Notes under the pieces: model-generated
What the model was told of the DNA's origin: nothing
Databases searched by the model: none
Seen by the model: the letters and a program-made list of their open reading frames with translations, nothing else
Shown here: positions 25,263-34,191 of the stretch, one piece after another
Layout: each line of letters begins with the position of its first letter
Numbering within the stretch: the stretch's first letter is position 1
Position numbers and translations under genes: made by a program
DNA from: Novosphingobium sp.
Lineage (GTDB): Bacteria; Pseudomonadota; Alphaproteobacteria; Sphingomonadales; Sphingomonadaceae
Length of the DNA stretch: 54,055 nucleotides
Assembly (NCBI RefSeq): GCF_024642085.1
Contig: NZ_JAHEBV010000011.1
Location: 1 to 54,055, forward strand
Direction: 5' to 3'

Positions 25263-26798
25263 TTAGTCTTCACGATCCGACGAAATCGGCGGCACGGGCT
25301 GAGGCGGCACATCGGCATCGGTTTCGTGCACTTCTACCAGACCAAGCCCGACATGACTGCGGCTGCGGCTGTAACCGAAATAGACAACCAGCCCGATCAC
25401 AGCCCAGACAACGAACAGCATCTGGCTTTTCACATCGAGTTTGTAGAACAGATAGAGGCAGCCGAGCAGTGACAGCGGCGCAGTAACCATGATTGCCGGT
25501 GTCCGGAACGGACGATGCCGGCTAGGGTCGGTGCGGCGGATAACCAGCACAGCGATCGAAACGGCGGCGAAAGCAAACAGCGTTCCCGAGTTCGATATGT
25601 TGGCCAGCAGGCCAACCGGAAAGAACGCAGAAAACAGCGCGACCGCGATACCTGTGATAATCGTGATCGTGGCCGGAGTATTGTAGCGCGGGTGGATCTT
25701 CGAGAACATCGCCGGAAGCAAACCATCACGGCTCATCACGAAGAAGATGCGGGTCTGTCCGAACATCATCATCAAAATGACCGAAGGCAGCGCCAGGCCG
25801 GCAGCAAGACCAATCAGGTTTCCGATCTGCGGCCAGCCTATTTCGCGCAGCGTCCAGGCAAGGGCTTCCTTGGAACAGACCACTGCCTGATCGCCCATCG
25901 CGGCGCACTGAGCGGCAAGTTCGCGGCTGCCGGGTTCAAGGCCAACGCCCGGCGAACCCATGACTGGCTGCGCGCCGACCGAGCCGATTACCCCGGCTGC
26001 GACCAGCAGATAGAATATCGTGCAAATGCCAAGGCTGCCGATCAAACCGATGGGCATGTTGCGCTGAGGATTTTTGGTTTCCTCTGCCGCGGTCGAAACA
26101 GCATCGAACCCGACATAAGCGAAGAAGATCGAAGCGGCTGCAGCACCAATCCCGCTAAAGCCCAACGGCGAAAACGGTTCGAAGTTTTCCATCTTCATCA
26201 CCGGCAATGCCAGGATGACAAACAGGGTAAGCGCAGAAACCTTGATGGCGACCAGCACAGCGTTGACGCTGGCACTTTCCTTGGTGCCGATCACCAGCAG
26301 CCAGGTAACCAGACCGGCAATCAACATTGCAGGCAAGTTGATCATCCCGCCATCGTACGGTCCGCGTACCAGCAGATCGGGTATGTCGATATGCAGCGCA
26401 TTCTCTATCAGGCCGACCACGTAGCCCGACCACCCGACGCTGACCGCGCCGGCCGCCACCGCATATTCGAGGATCAGCGCCCAACCCACCATCCAGGCAA
26501 TCAATTCGCCCATCACGGCATAGCTGTATGTATAGGCAGAGCCCGAAACCGGCACCATCGCCGACATTTCGGCATAACAAAGCGCTGCAACGGCGCAGAC
26601 GAATCCGGCAATGACGAAGCTGAGCATCATGCCCGGCCCTGCTTTTTGCGCGGCTTCTGCGGTTAATACGAAAATCCCGGTGCCGATCACTGCGCCGATA
26701 CCCAACATGGTAAGCTGGAAGGCGCCAAGGGACCGATGAAGCGATTTCTTTTCGGCGGTCGCCAGAATGGCATCCAGCGGTTTTACGCGGCCGAACAT
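25263..26798 (-). CDS. APC-family amino-acid permease
   Basis: A membrane transporter of 511 residues with about 12-13 hydrophobic segments. The first helix carries TMLGIGAVIGTGIFVLT, the glycine-rich motif of the amino acid-polyamine-cation superfamily. FAYVGFDAVSTAAEETKNPQRNMPIG is the helix 6-7 region typical of the cationic amino-acid transporter (CAT/YfnA) group. The short cytoplasmic N-terminus begins MFGRVKPLDAILATAEKKSLHRSLG. The real substrate is not readable. It is monocistronic, shares the terminator at 25201-25240 with the converging stress gene, and is divergent from panB across about 155 bp that should hold both promoters. Confidence 0.9.
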   Translation of the reverse strand: MFGRVKPLDAILATAEKKSLHRSLGAFQLTMLGIGAVIGTGIFVLTAEAAQKAGPGMMLSFVIAGFVCAVAALCYAEMSAMVPVSGSAYTYSYAVMGELIAWMVGWALILEYAVAAGAVSVGWSGYVVGLIENALHIDIPDLLVRGPYDGGMINLPAMLIAGLVTWLLVIGTKESASVNAVLVAIKVSALTLFVILALPVMKMENFEPFSPLGFSGIGAAAASIFFAYVGFDAVSTAAEETKNPQRNMPIGLIGSLGICTIFYLLVAAGVIGSVGAQPVMGSPGVGLEPGSRELAAQCAAMGDQAVVCSKEALAWTLREIGWPQIGNLIGLAAGLALPSVILMMMFGQTRIFFVMSRDGLLPAMFSKIHPRYNTPATITIITGIAVALFSAFFPVGLLANISNSGTLFAFAAVSIAVLVIRRTDPSRHRPFRTPAIMVTAPLSLLGCLYLFYKLDVKSQMLFVVWAVIGLVVYFGYSRSRSHVGLGLVEVHETDADVPPQPVPPISSDRED

Positions 26799-26954
26799 GC
26801 ATTTCCCCTAGTCTGGCGGTCCCATCGCTCAAGAGTTTGAGCGTGCGACCGCTTGTTCTTACATGGCGCCGGAAGCTAGCGGCAAGCGAGCCGATGGCAA
26901 GCGCTAAACACCAAGCCTTCCCCAGCTTTGCCGCCTCGGCTATGGCCCTGCCCC

Positions 26955-27824
26955 ATGTCCACCACCTACCAGCTCGATACGGCTACCAGCCGCGCGCATC
27001 CCACCCCGGCCCCACTGCGCCGGTTGTCCATCCCCGCGATCCGATTGCGCAAGGAAAACGGGGTCACGGCAGAGCCGGTGGTCATGCTTACTGCCTATAC
27101 CGCGCGGCAGGCCCAGCTACTCGACGCGCACTGCGATCTGTTGCTGTGCGGCGATTCCCTGGGTCAGGTTATCTATGGCTTGCCCAGCAGCCTTCAGGTT
27201 ACGCTGGACATGATGATCGCTCACGGCGCGGCGGTGGTGCGCGGGTCCTATCATGCAGCGGTTGTGGTCGATCTGCCGTTTGGCAGCTATGAACGCTCGC
27301 CCGAACAGGCGCTGGAAAGCGCGGCGCGGATCCTAAGCGAAACTGGATGCTCGGCGGTAAAACTCGAAGGCGGCGCGGTCATGGCCGAAACGGTTTCGTT
27401 CCTGTCGCAGCGCGGCGTGCCGGTGATGGGCCATGTTGGCCTGACCCCGCAGGCGGTCAACACGCTGGGCGGCTACAATGCTCGCGGACGCAGCGATGCA
27501 GAAGCCAAGAAGATCGTGTCCGATGCAGTGGCACTGGATCAGGCCGGTGCCTTTGCAATTGTCATAGAAGGCGTGGTCGAGCCGATCGCAATTGAAGCGA
27601 CCAAATCCGTTGGCTGTCCCACCATCGGCATCGGCGCTTCCAACCAGTGCGACGGGCAGGTTCTGGTGACCGAAGACATGCTGGGGATGTTCGACCGCGT
27701 ACCGCGTTTCGTCAAACGTTACGAGGATATCGCCGCAACCATAGCCGGAGCGGCAGAACGCTATGCAACTGAAGTTCGTATCCGTGCGTTTCCGGGGATC
27801 GACCAAACCTACCAACCAAAATGA
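26955..27824 (+). CDS. panB: 3-methyl-2-oxobutanoate hydroxymethyltransferase
   Basis: PanB transfers a hydroxymethyl group from 5,10-methylenetetrahydrofolate to alpha-ketoisovalerate, giving ketopantoate, the first committed step of pantothenate synthesis. The 289-residue product shows [63 protein letters not shown] and [23 protein letters not shown] in the normal order, including the metal-binding aspartates. The ATG at 26955 gives MSTTYQLDT; the earlier start at 26928 adds only nine residues of unlikely composition. The other pantothenate genes are not in the window. A DUF475 gene follows about 46 bp downstream. Confidence 0.95.
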   Translation: MSTTYQLDTATSRAHPTPAPLRRLSIPAIRLRKENGVTAEPVVMLTAYTARQAQLLDAHCDLLLCGDSLGQVIYGLPSSLQVTLDMMIAHGAAVVRGSYHAAVVVDLPFGSYERSPEQALESAARILSETGCSAVKLEGGAVMAETVSFLSQRGVPVMGHVGLTPQAVNTLGGYNARGRSDAEAKKIVSDAVALDQAGAFAIVIEGVVEPIAIEATKSVGCPTIGIGASNQCDGQVLVTEDMLGMFDRVPRFVKRYEDIAATIAGAAERYATEVRIRAFPGIDQTYQPK

Positions 27825-27870
27825 TCCGAAGCAGCCAGGCCGGAACTGCCGCCAATACCAGGACAAATTG

Positions 27871-28941
27871 ATGTTGATGCGATTCTACAAGGGCTCGATC
27901 TTTTTCACGGTCGTCTGCCTAATCTTGGGTGCGTGGTATGGCTGGTCGCAAAGCGGCAGCATGGCTGCGACGGCGTCGCTTTTGTGGATCATCCTGGTCC
28001 TGGCCATCCTTGAGGTATCGCTTTCGTTCGATAACGCGGTGGTCAATGCCGCTGTGCTCAAGGACATGGACGATATCTGGCAGAAGCGCTTCCTTACCTG
28101 GGGCATGGTGATTGCCGTATTCGGGATGAGGATTGTATTCCCGCTGGCAATCGTAGCTATTGCGGCGGGTCTGGGCCCGGTTGACGCGCTGAAACTGTCG
28201 CTCAACAATCCGGCCCAATACGAACGGATCGTCAGCAGCGCGCACGTTGGCATTGCGGGGTTTGGTGGGGCATTCCTGGCCATGGTCGGTCTATCGTTCT
28301 TCTTCGACGGCGAAAAAGACATTCATTGGCTGAAATGGATTGAGAAAAAACTGGCGCTGGTTTCCAACATCAAGGCCGCCGAAATCGCACTGCTTCTGCT
28401 CGTACTTTATCTCATTTCGCGCCTGCTGCCGCAGGATGAAGCGCTTACCTTCATGGTTGCAGGTACGCTTGGCCTGGTCAGCTTTATCGCGGTTGAGGCG
28501 ATCAGCACGATCCTGGAAATGCGGGACCAGACCAAGGCGGTGAACGGCGTGATAGTGCGATCAGGTCTGGGCGGGTTTCTCTACCTTAACGTGCTGGACG
28601 CCTCGTTTAGTTTTGACGGCGTGATTGGTGCCTTTGCCTTGTCCAATAACATGGTGGTGATCGCGCTTGGGCTGTCGATCGGTGCCATGTTCGTCCGCTC
28701 GATGACCATCCATCTGGTCAAGCAGGGCACCTTGGCGGAATATCGCTATCTGGAGCACGGAGCCTTTTGGGCGATCATCGTACTGGGCGCGATCATGCTG
28801 CTGTCAGCGCGGTTCCATATACCCGAATCGGTTACCGGGCTGATTGGCGCGGTGTTGATCGGCCTTTCGCTTTGGTGGTCGATCCGCCACAAGCGGCGAC
28901 ACCCTGATAGCGGCAATGCCAGCGTGATCAGGGCTGGCTAA
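27871..28941 (+). CDS. DUF475 / TerC-like integral membrane protein
   Basis: A membrane protein of 356 residues with about nine hydrophobic segments. It contains the two paired signature regions of the TerC/DUF475 superfamily: EVSLSFDNAVVNAAVLKDM in the first half and LDASFSFDGVIGAFALSNN in the second, each with conserved acidic and asparagine residues in the membrane. TerC-family proteins are tied to tellurium resistance and metal (manganese) export; this protein's substrate is unproven. I chose the ATG at 27871, with AGGAC before it, over the long frame that starts inside panB. Its 3' end overlaps the convergent transporter by 14 bases. Confidence 0.83.
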   Translation: MLMRFYKGSIFFTVVCLILGAWYGWSQSGSMAATASLLWIILVLAILEVSLSFDNAVVNAAVLKDMDDIWQKRFLTWGMVIAVFGMRIVFPLAIVAIAAGLGPVDALKLSLNNPAQYERIVSSAHVGIAGFGGAFLAMVGLSFFFDGEKDIHWLKWIEKKLALVSNIKAAEIALLLLVLYLISRLLPQDEALTFMVAGTLGLVSFIAVEAISTILEMRDQTKAVNGVIVRSGLGGFLYLNVLDASFSFDGVIGAFALSNNMVVIALGLSIGAMFVRSMTIHLVKQGTLAEYRYLEHGAFWAIIVLGAIMLLSARFHIPESVTGLIGAVLIGLSLWWSIRHKRRHPDSGNASVIRAG

Positions 28942-29881
28942 GACGCGCGGCCAGCGGCGCGGCGATTACCAGCTGCGCCAAATGATAAAGCAGAATGGGT
29001 AGCAGCACGATCCCCGCGGCAGCCGGTGCAAACAGTACCGTGGCCAGCGGCGCACCCATGGCTATGCTTTTCTGCGCGCCAGCAAACAGCATGGTCCGTC
29101 GGTTGGCAGGATCAAGCCCCATTGCGCCGCCTAGCAGCCACGCGCCTGCGTGGCCGATCAACAGCAACAAAACGGTTCCTCCCGTTAGCCATAGCCAGCC
29201 CGCGCCGTCCACTTGGGTCCAGAACCGCTGCGCGACCGCCCCTGAAAACGCCACATAAACCGCAATCGCGATTGAGCAGCGGTCCATCCAGGTAACCAGC
29301 GCACGGTGCCCCGCGACCCACGATCCGAACCGGGTTTGAAGCGCTTGGCCCAGCACAAAGGGCACAAGCAGGATAGTCACCACCTTGATCAGGCCATCGG
29401 TGTGAAAGCCTGCGCCCTGCCCGCCGGCAAGAAGGGAAAACAGCGGTGCCGTAACGAACACGCCCAAAATATTGAGGAGCGCGGCCGCCACTACCGAGCT
29501 CGCCACATTTCCCCCCGCCAATGATGAGTAGGCTGTGGCCGACTGAACAGTCGAAGGAAGGCAGCCTAAGTAGAGGAAGCCTAGCGCTATCAGCGGCGGC
29601 ATCCATCCCTGCCCCGCCTGCCACACCAGCCATCCAGCTAGCGTCATGCCGCCGAATACCCAGGCGATCAGCGGCCACAGCAGCCGGTGATTGCCCATGC
29701 CCTGCCATACCTCGCTGCGGGGGAGGCGCAGCCCGTTAAGGAAGAACAGCAGAAACACCGCTGCGTTGGCGACGAACTGGGCCGTAGCGCGACCCTCGCC
29801 GTGAACCGGCGCAAGGACAGCCAGGGCGATTGCAACCGCCAACAGCCGGACCATCGGATCGATGCGAGATGTCCAGCTCAT
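28928..29881 (-). CDS. SBF-like (bile acid:sodium symporter family) membrane transporter
   Basis: A polytopic membrane protein of 317 residues with about nine or ten hydrophobic helices. It resembles the YfeH/SBF-like CPA branch of the bile acid-sodium symporter superfamily, seen in FLLFFLNGLRLPRSEV, the crossing-helix motif LGCLPSTVQSATAYSSLAGGNVASSVV, and LFAGAQKSIAMGAPLATVLF near the C-terminus. Substrates of this branch are unknown. The ATG at 29881 (MSWTSRID) was preferred to a start four codons upstream. It lies downstream of the CoA-transferase gene on the same strand with about 45 bp between, so the two may be co-transcribed. Confidence 0.83.
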   Translation of the reverse strand: MSWTSRIDPMVRLLAVAIALAVLAPVHGEGRATAQFVANAAVFLLFFLNGLRLPRSEVWQGMGNHRLLWPLIAWVFGGMTLAGWLVWQAGQGWMPPLIALGFLYLGCLPSTVQSATAYSSLAGGNVASSVVAAALLNILGVFVTAPLFSLLAGGQGAGFHTDGLIKVVTILLVPFVLGQALQTRFGSWVAGHRALVTWMDRCSIAIAVYVAFSGAVAQRFWTQVDGAGWLWLTGGTVLLLLIGHAGAWLLGGAMGLDPANRRTMLFAGAQKSIAMGAPLATVLFAPAAAGIVLLPILLYHLAQLVIAAPLAARLSQP

Positions 29882-29924
29882 GCCGCGGCGCAATTGCGCA
29901 ACATCCGCTCCAAGGCAACCGTGC

Positions 29925-30983
29925 TCAGCGTCCCGCCAGATTGGGCGCCGGGGCTGGCGTTGCGGAAAAGCGCGGTGCGGGCGCGGGCTGGATCATGCCG
30001 CCATCTTCGACAAATGTTGACCGGGCAACATTGTGCGGATGCGTGGGGGCTTCTTTGAGACTGAGCACCGGGGCGAAACAGATGTCGGTCCCGTCCATGA
30101 TCGCGCACCAATCGTCGCGCGTCTTCGTCAGGATCAGCGCGGTCATCCGGGCCTTAAGGTCGTCCCACTTGGCAGGATTCATCTGCTGGGCAAAGTCGCC
30201 GTCTCCGGCCAGACCGGTTTTCTCCATCAGCAGTGCATAAAACTGCGGCTCAATCGAGCCAAGCGAGATGAACTTGCCGTCGCTTGTTTCGTAGGTGTCG
30301 TAAAAGTGCGTCCCGCTATCGAGCAGGTTAACTCCGCGCTCGTCTTGCCATTGTCCATTGCCCAGGAATGTATAAGTCATCGCCGACAGGATCGCTGCAC
30401 CGTCCACCATGGCGCAGTCAACCACTTGGCCTGGCCCGCCGCTACGCGCGTGAAGGATCGCGGACACCACACCGAAGGCCAGCATCATCCCGCCGCCGCC
30501 AAAATCGCCAACGGCGTTGACCGGAAAGGTCGGCTTTTGCCCCTTGCGCCCATAGCTGTGAAGCGCGCCGGACAAAGCGATATAGTTGATGTCATGGCCG
30601 GCCAGCGGCGCCATCGGGCCATGCTGTCCCCATCCGGTCATCCGCCCGATCACCAGTTTGGGGTTGATTGCCAGCAGCAGGTCGGGGCCGATTCCCATCC
30701 GTTCAATCACACCGGGCCGGTAACCCTCGATCAGTGCATCGGCATCCTTGGCCATATCCTTGAGCTGGGCAATTGACGCGGGGTCTTTGAGGTCCAGCTC
30801 GATCCGCTCACGGTTGCGGTTAAGGATATCCCGGTTGCCGCCATCGCCGAACCGGCCACCACTACCAGGCCGTTCCACTCGGATCACCCTCGCACCGTGG
30901 TCGGCCAGCATCATGCCCGCAAATGGACCAGGGCCGATCCCGGCCAATTCGATAACGGTTACCCCAGAAAGTACGCCAGCCAT
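29925..30983 (-). CDS. CaiB/BaiF family CoA-transferase (alpha-methylacyl-CoA racemase-like)
   Basis: A class III CoA-transferase family member of 352 residues. It starts MAGVLSGVTVIELAGIGPGPFAGMMLADHGARVIRVERPG, the classic N-terminus of alpha-methylacyl-CoA racemases. GRMTGWGQHGPMAPLAGHDINYIALSGAL holds the His/Asp region used for racemisation, and the missing acidic CoA-thioester aspartate position also favours a racemase over a transferase. It is probably involved in branched-chain acyl-CoA metabolism. I chose the ATG at 30983 over the one at 30989 because GAGGG is then properly spaced. It is on the same strand as the SBF-like transporter. Confidence 0.87.
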   Translation of the reverse strand: MAGVLSGVTVIELAGIGPGPFAGMMLADHGARVIRVERPGSGGRFGDGGNRDILNRNRERIELDLKDPASIAQLKDMAKDADALIEGYRPGVIERMGIGPDLLLAINPKLVIGRMTGWGQHGPMAPLAGHDINYIALSGALHSYGRKGQKPTFPVNAVGDFGGGGMMLAFGVVSAILHARSGGPGQVVDCAMVDGAAILSAMTYTFLGNGQWQDERGVNLLDSGTHFYDTYETSDGKFISLGSIEPQFYALLMEKTGLAGDGDFAQQMNPAKWDDLKARMTALILTKTRDDWCAIMDGTDICFAPVLSLKEAPTHPHNVARSTFVEDGGMIQPAPAPRFSATPAPAPNLAGR

Positions 30984-31052
30984 CCTCATCCCTCGAAATT
31001 TAATCGATCGATGAAATTTCTATTAGGCCATGAGTGTCGCTTGTCGAGAGGG

Positions 31053-32822
31053 CTATTTGCCCAACCCCTTAAGCGCGGCGGCAATGCGGGGGTTGTCACC
31101 GTCAATCCGGCGCGCCTTGGTCAACAACGCGCGAGCTGCGTCAGGCTCGGCGTTCAGTCCCACCAACGCCAGCCCCCACGCCTGCGCAGCAAAACCGCTG
31201 TTCGGCAGCAACAGCGCGGCCCGCTCAGCCGATACCAGCGCCATTTCGGGATCGCCGCTCTCCGTTTGCGCCAGACTAAGATCAGCCATTACCCGGGCAT
31301 CTCGCGTTCCCGTCCGCAAGACTATCGTTTCCAAAAGCAACCGGCTGTGCGCCCAATCACCAGCATAGGCCGCGTGTCCCGCTGCAAGGCGCGCAGCAAG
31401 GCGGCTGCTCGGCCAGGCGCCAAGATAGCCGACCACCACTGCGGGCACCTGCGATCCGCGCCCGCTGCGCTCCAGTGCCTCGACACTGCGCAGCAGCATC
31501 CGATCAGGAAAGCGGACCGCCATTGCGCGGCGGTAGTAATCCAGCGCGGGCAGCGATTGGGATTGTGCCAGCGAGGTATCGCCCGCCAGCGACAAGGCTT
31601 CAAACATGCCCGGCCGCTGCTTTGCATAATTCACAGCCGCTAAATTGGCTGCGGCGAAATTGCCGCCGGCGATAAGGCGCCGCACGGCTCCTGCGACATC
31701 GTCAGATCCGTGTTCAGCGACTGGCATGACCGGCGCAGGGGCGGCCTTGGCAAGGCGATCAAGATACTGCGCAGCACCCGCGCGGTCACCTTGTTCTTCC
31801 AGCGTGCGGGCCATCAGGGCAAGGAGATAGGACGAGGCATCGGGACGGCCTGCCAATCCGGCAAAGCGCCCCAGCAGCCCGCGCGTGTCGCCAGCTTCAT
31901 AAAGGGCGCGGGCCAAAAGCAGTTGCGCGGTACTGTTGGCGGGCTGACGCTGGATCAGGCCATCCAACAAGCTTACCGCGACGTTCGCATTGCCTGCTTC
32001 AAGTTCCAGCGCGCCGCGCAGCAGCAGGCCGGCTGGCATTCCGTCAAACCTGGAACGCGTATGGTCCAAAAGGCTGCGGGCCAGATCAACATTCCCGGCG
32101 CGGGCAGCCAGCACCGCCTGATAGAACCAGGCGCGCGGGTCCTTTGCGTTGAGCGCGATCATGCTGCGGGTCACGGTCAGCATGTCGCGCATGCGTCCAG
32201 CCTCACCCAGTGTTCCGGCATAGCCGGCCAACAGATCAATGTCTTTCGGCGCTCTCAGTAACGCGCGTTCGTAAAGGGGAAGCGCAGCCTCCCAGCCGGC
32301 CTGCTCACGCAGCATCTGGGCGCGCAATTCCAAAGCGCGCGGGTTATCGGGATCCGCCAGCAATGCCTTGTTGGCCGCCCCCACCGCACCAACTTGATCG
32401 CCCTGGCTGAACCGCAGACGGCCGATGTCGGACCATACCAGCGGGTCATCGGGGGCCATCGCTGCGGCGCGCTGATATGCCTCTTCAGCAGCAGCAAGGT
32501 TGCCTGAAAACCGTTCGAGCATTCCCAGCATCCGCCAGCCATACCCGGCGTCATTGGCGGCAAATCGACCCTCGCCAAGCCACTTTCGTGCCCCAACAAG
32601 ATTGTTCTGGATGATCAGTGCTTCCCCCATGGGTGCTGCGATCTGGGGGCGGCTTGCCCCCGCATCCTGGGCTTTCTTCAAGGCAATTTCGGCAGCGATT
32701 CCGTCGCCCCGCTCCAAGGCGCTGTGCGCCTCGCTCAGCAGCGGTGCGGTATCTCCTGCTCCTGCAAACCCGGGGGCAGTCAGCAGCACAAGTGCCGCAG
32801 CTAGGTTGAACGCTCGGCCCAA
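31053..32822 (-). CDS. TPR-repeat protein of the XrtA/PEP-CTERM-linked operon
   Basis: A protein of 589 residues with a probable signal peptide (LAAALVLLTAPGFAGA) and a body made almost wholly of tetratricopeptide-like helical pairs, for example AAEEAYQRAAAMAPDDPLVWSDIGRL and GAANKALLADPDNPRALELRAQML. Such proteins usually scaffold envelope or export complexes. The start is a TTG at 32822, 4 bases after the prsR stop. It is the last gene of the sugar transferase-prsK-prsR operon. In related genomes, TPR proteins accompany the PEP-CTERM/exosortase system, which is why I link it to exopolysaccharide or PEP-CTERM protein export; this is inference from position. Confidence 0.75.
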   Translation of the reverse strand: MGRAFNLAAALVLLTAPGFAGAGDTAPLLSEAHSALERGDGIAAEIALKKAQDAGASRPQIAAPMGEALIIQNNLVGARKWLGEGRFAANDAGYGWRMLGMLERFSGNLAAAEEAYQRAAAMAPDDPLVWSDIGRLRFSQGDQVGAVGAANKALLADPDNPRALELRAQMLREQAGWEAALPLYERALLRAPKDIDLLAGYAGTLGEAGRMRDMLTVTRSMIALNAKDPRAWFYQAVLAARAGNVDLARSLLDHTRSRFDGMPAGLLLRGALELEAGNANVAVSLLDGLIQRQPANSTAQLLLARALYEAGDTRGLLGRFAGLAGRPDASSYLLALMARTLEEQGDRAGAAQYLDRLAKAAPAPVMPVAEHGSDDVAGAVRRLIAGGNFAAANLAAVNYAKQRPGMFEALSLAGDTSLAQSQSLPALDYYRRAMAVRFPDRMLLRSVEALERSGRGSQVPAVVVGYLGAWPSSRLAARLAAGHAAYAGDWAHSRLLLETIVLRTGTRDARVMADLSLAQTESGDPEMALVSAERAALLLPNSGFAAQAWGLALVGLNAEPDAARALLTKARRIDGDNPRIAAALKGLGK

Positions 32823-32826
32823 GCCG

Positions 32827-34191
32827 TCAAACCTGCATGTCGTATTGTTTTAGCAGATCGTAGAGCGTGGGCCGGCTGATCCCCAGCAATTTGGCGGTAC
32901 TCGAAATATTACCTTCGCTGCGCGCCAGGGCATGGCGAATAACCCGCCGATCAGCTGCCTCGCGCGCCGATTTGATATTCAGCACCTGGCTGTCCTCCGC
33001 TTCGTCTGCCGCAAGGTCAAGATCGTGGGCGTGGACAAGCTTGGCGTCAGTCATGATGACCGCCCGCTTCACGCGGTTTTCCAGTTCGCGCACGTTACCC
33101 GGCCAATGCCAGGCGTCGATCGCGGCCAGTGCATCGGCAGAGAAACCCTTGACCTGCGGGTTCATCTCGCGGGCAAAGCGTGCCATGAACGCTTTGGCCA
33201 GTAGCGCCGCGTCGCCGGGTCGTTCAGCTAGGCTCGGGATTTTTACGACTATTTCGGCCAGACGGTAGAACAGGTCTTCGCGGAACCGTCCGTCGGCGAT
33301 CATCGCTTCAAGGTCCTGGTGGGTGGCGCAAACTATGCGGGTATCGACCGCGATGGATTTGCGCGATCCGATCCTTTCGATCACTCGTTCTTGCAGGAAC
33401 CGCAGCAATTTGACTTGCAGTGGCAAGGGGATATCGCCCACTTCGTCTAGGAACAAGGTGCCACCATGGGCCAATTCGATTTTACCCTCAGTGGTCTTGA
33501 CCGCGCCGGTAAACGCACCCTTTTCGTGGCCGAACAATTCGCTTTCCAGCAGGTTTTCGGGAATGGCCGCGCAATTGATTGCCACGAACGCGCCGTCGCG
33601 CCGGTCACCGGCCTCATGCAGCCCCCGAGCTAGCAGTTCCTTGCCGGTGCCGCTGGCTCCCAGCAGCATCACCGATACATTGGTGTTGGCCACGCGTTCG
33701 ATTGTCCTGGCCACCTTGACCATTTCGGGCGCGCTGGTGATCATCCGGCCCAACACGCGGTTGTCGCCGTCCGATCGCACGGCAAGGCGGCGGTTTTCCG
33801 CCTCAATTCTGTGCAGCTCGAAAGCGCGACGTACGATCAAGCCAAGTGCTTCGATATCCACCGGCTTCTGGTAGAAATCATAGGCCCCCTTGGCGATCGC
33901 CTGCAGCGCGCTTTCCCGCGCGCCATGTCCTGAAGCGACGATCACCTTCGTGTCGGGCTTCAGGGCCATGATTTCGTCCAGCACGGCAAAGCCTTCACTT
34001 GTGCCATCGGGATCGGGCGGCAGTCCAAGGTCAAGCGTGACCACGGCCGGCTCCTCCGAGCGTAGCGCGTTGATCGCCGTGGCGCGGTCGCCCGCGATGA
34101 TGACGTCGAAATCGGGATAGGCCCACTTTAGCTGAGCCTGCAGTCCGGCATCATCTTCGACGATCAACAGTTTTGGTTTTGTATCAGGCAT
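32827..34191 (-). CDS. prsR: PrsR, PEP-CTERM-box sigma54-dependent response regulator
   Basis: An NtrC-type regulator of 454 residues. The receiver domain has VEDD at 11-14 and the phosphoacceptor D54 (TLDLGLPPDPDG, the PrsR-style insertion). The AAA+ domain has Walker A GASGTGKE at 178-185, the sigma54-contacting GAFTGA at 225-230, and Walker B GGTLFLDE. The C-terminal Fis-type helix-turn-helix is NISSTAKLLGISRPTLYDLL. It is expected to activate sigma54 promoters of PEP-CTERM protein and exopolysaccharide genes when phosphorylated by PrsK. Its start overlaps the prsK stop by one base. Confidence 0.92.
   Translation of the reverse strand: MPDTKPKLLIVEDDAGLQAQLKWAYPDFDVIIAGDRATAINALRSEEPAVVTLDLGLPPDPDGTSEGFAVLDEIMALKPDTKVIVASGHGARESALQAIAKGAYDFYQKPVDIEALGLIVRRAFELHRIEAENRRLAVRSDGDNRVLGRMITSAPEMVKVARTIERVANTNVSVMLLGASGTGKELLARGLHEAGDRRDGAFVAINCAAIPENLLESELFGHEKGAFTGAVKTTEGKIELAHGGTLFLDEVGDIPLPLQVKLLRFLQERVIERIGSRKSIAVDTRIVCATHQDLEAMIADGRFREDLFYRLAEIVVKIPSLAERPGDAALLAKAFMARFAREMNPQVKGFSADALAAIDAWHWPGNVRELENRVKRAVIMTDAKLVHAHDLDLAADEAEDSQVLNIKSAREAADRRVIRHALARSEGNISSTAKLLGISRPTLYDLLKQYDMQV

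Noticed and set aside
25515..26666. A 383-codon plus-strand frame opposite the amino-acid permease.
   Set aside because: Antisense of a membrane protein gene; the translation is rich in H, R, Q and D and shows no domain or signal.
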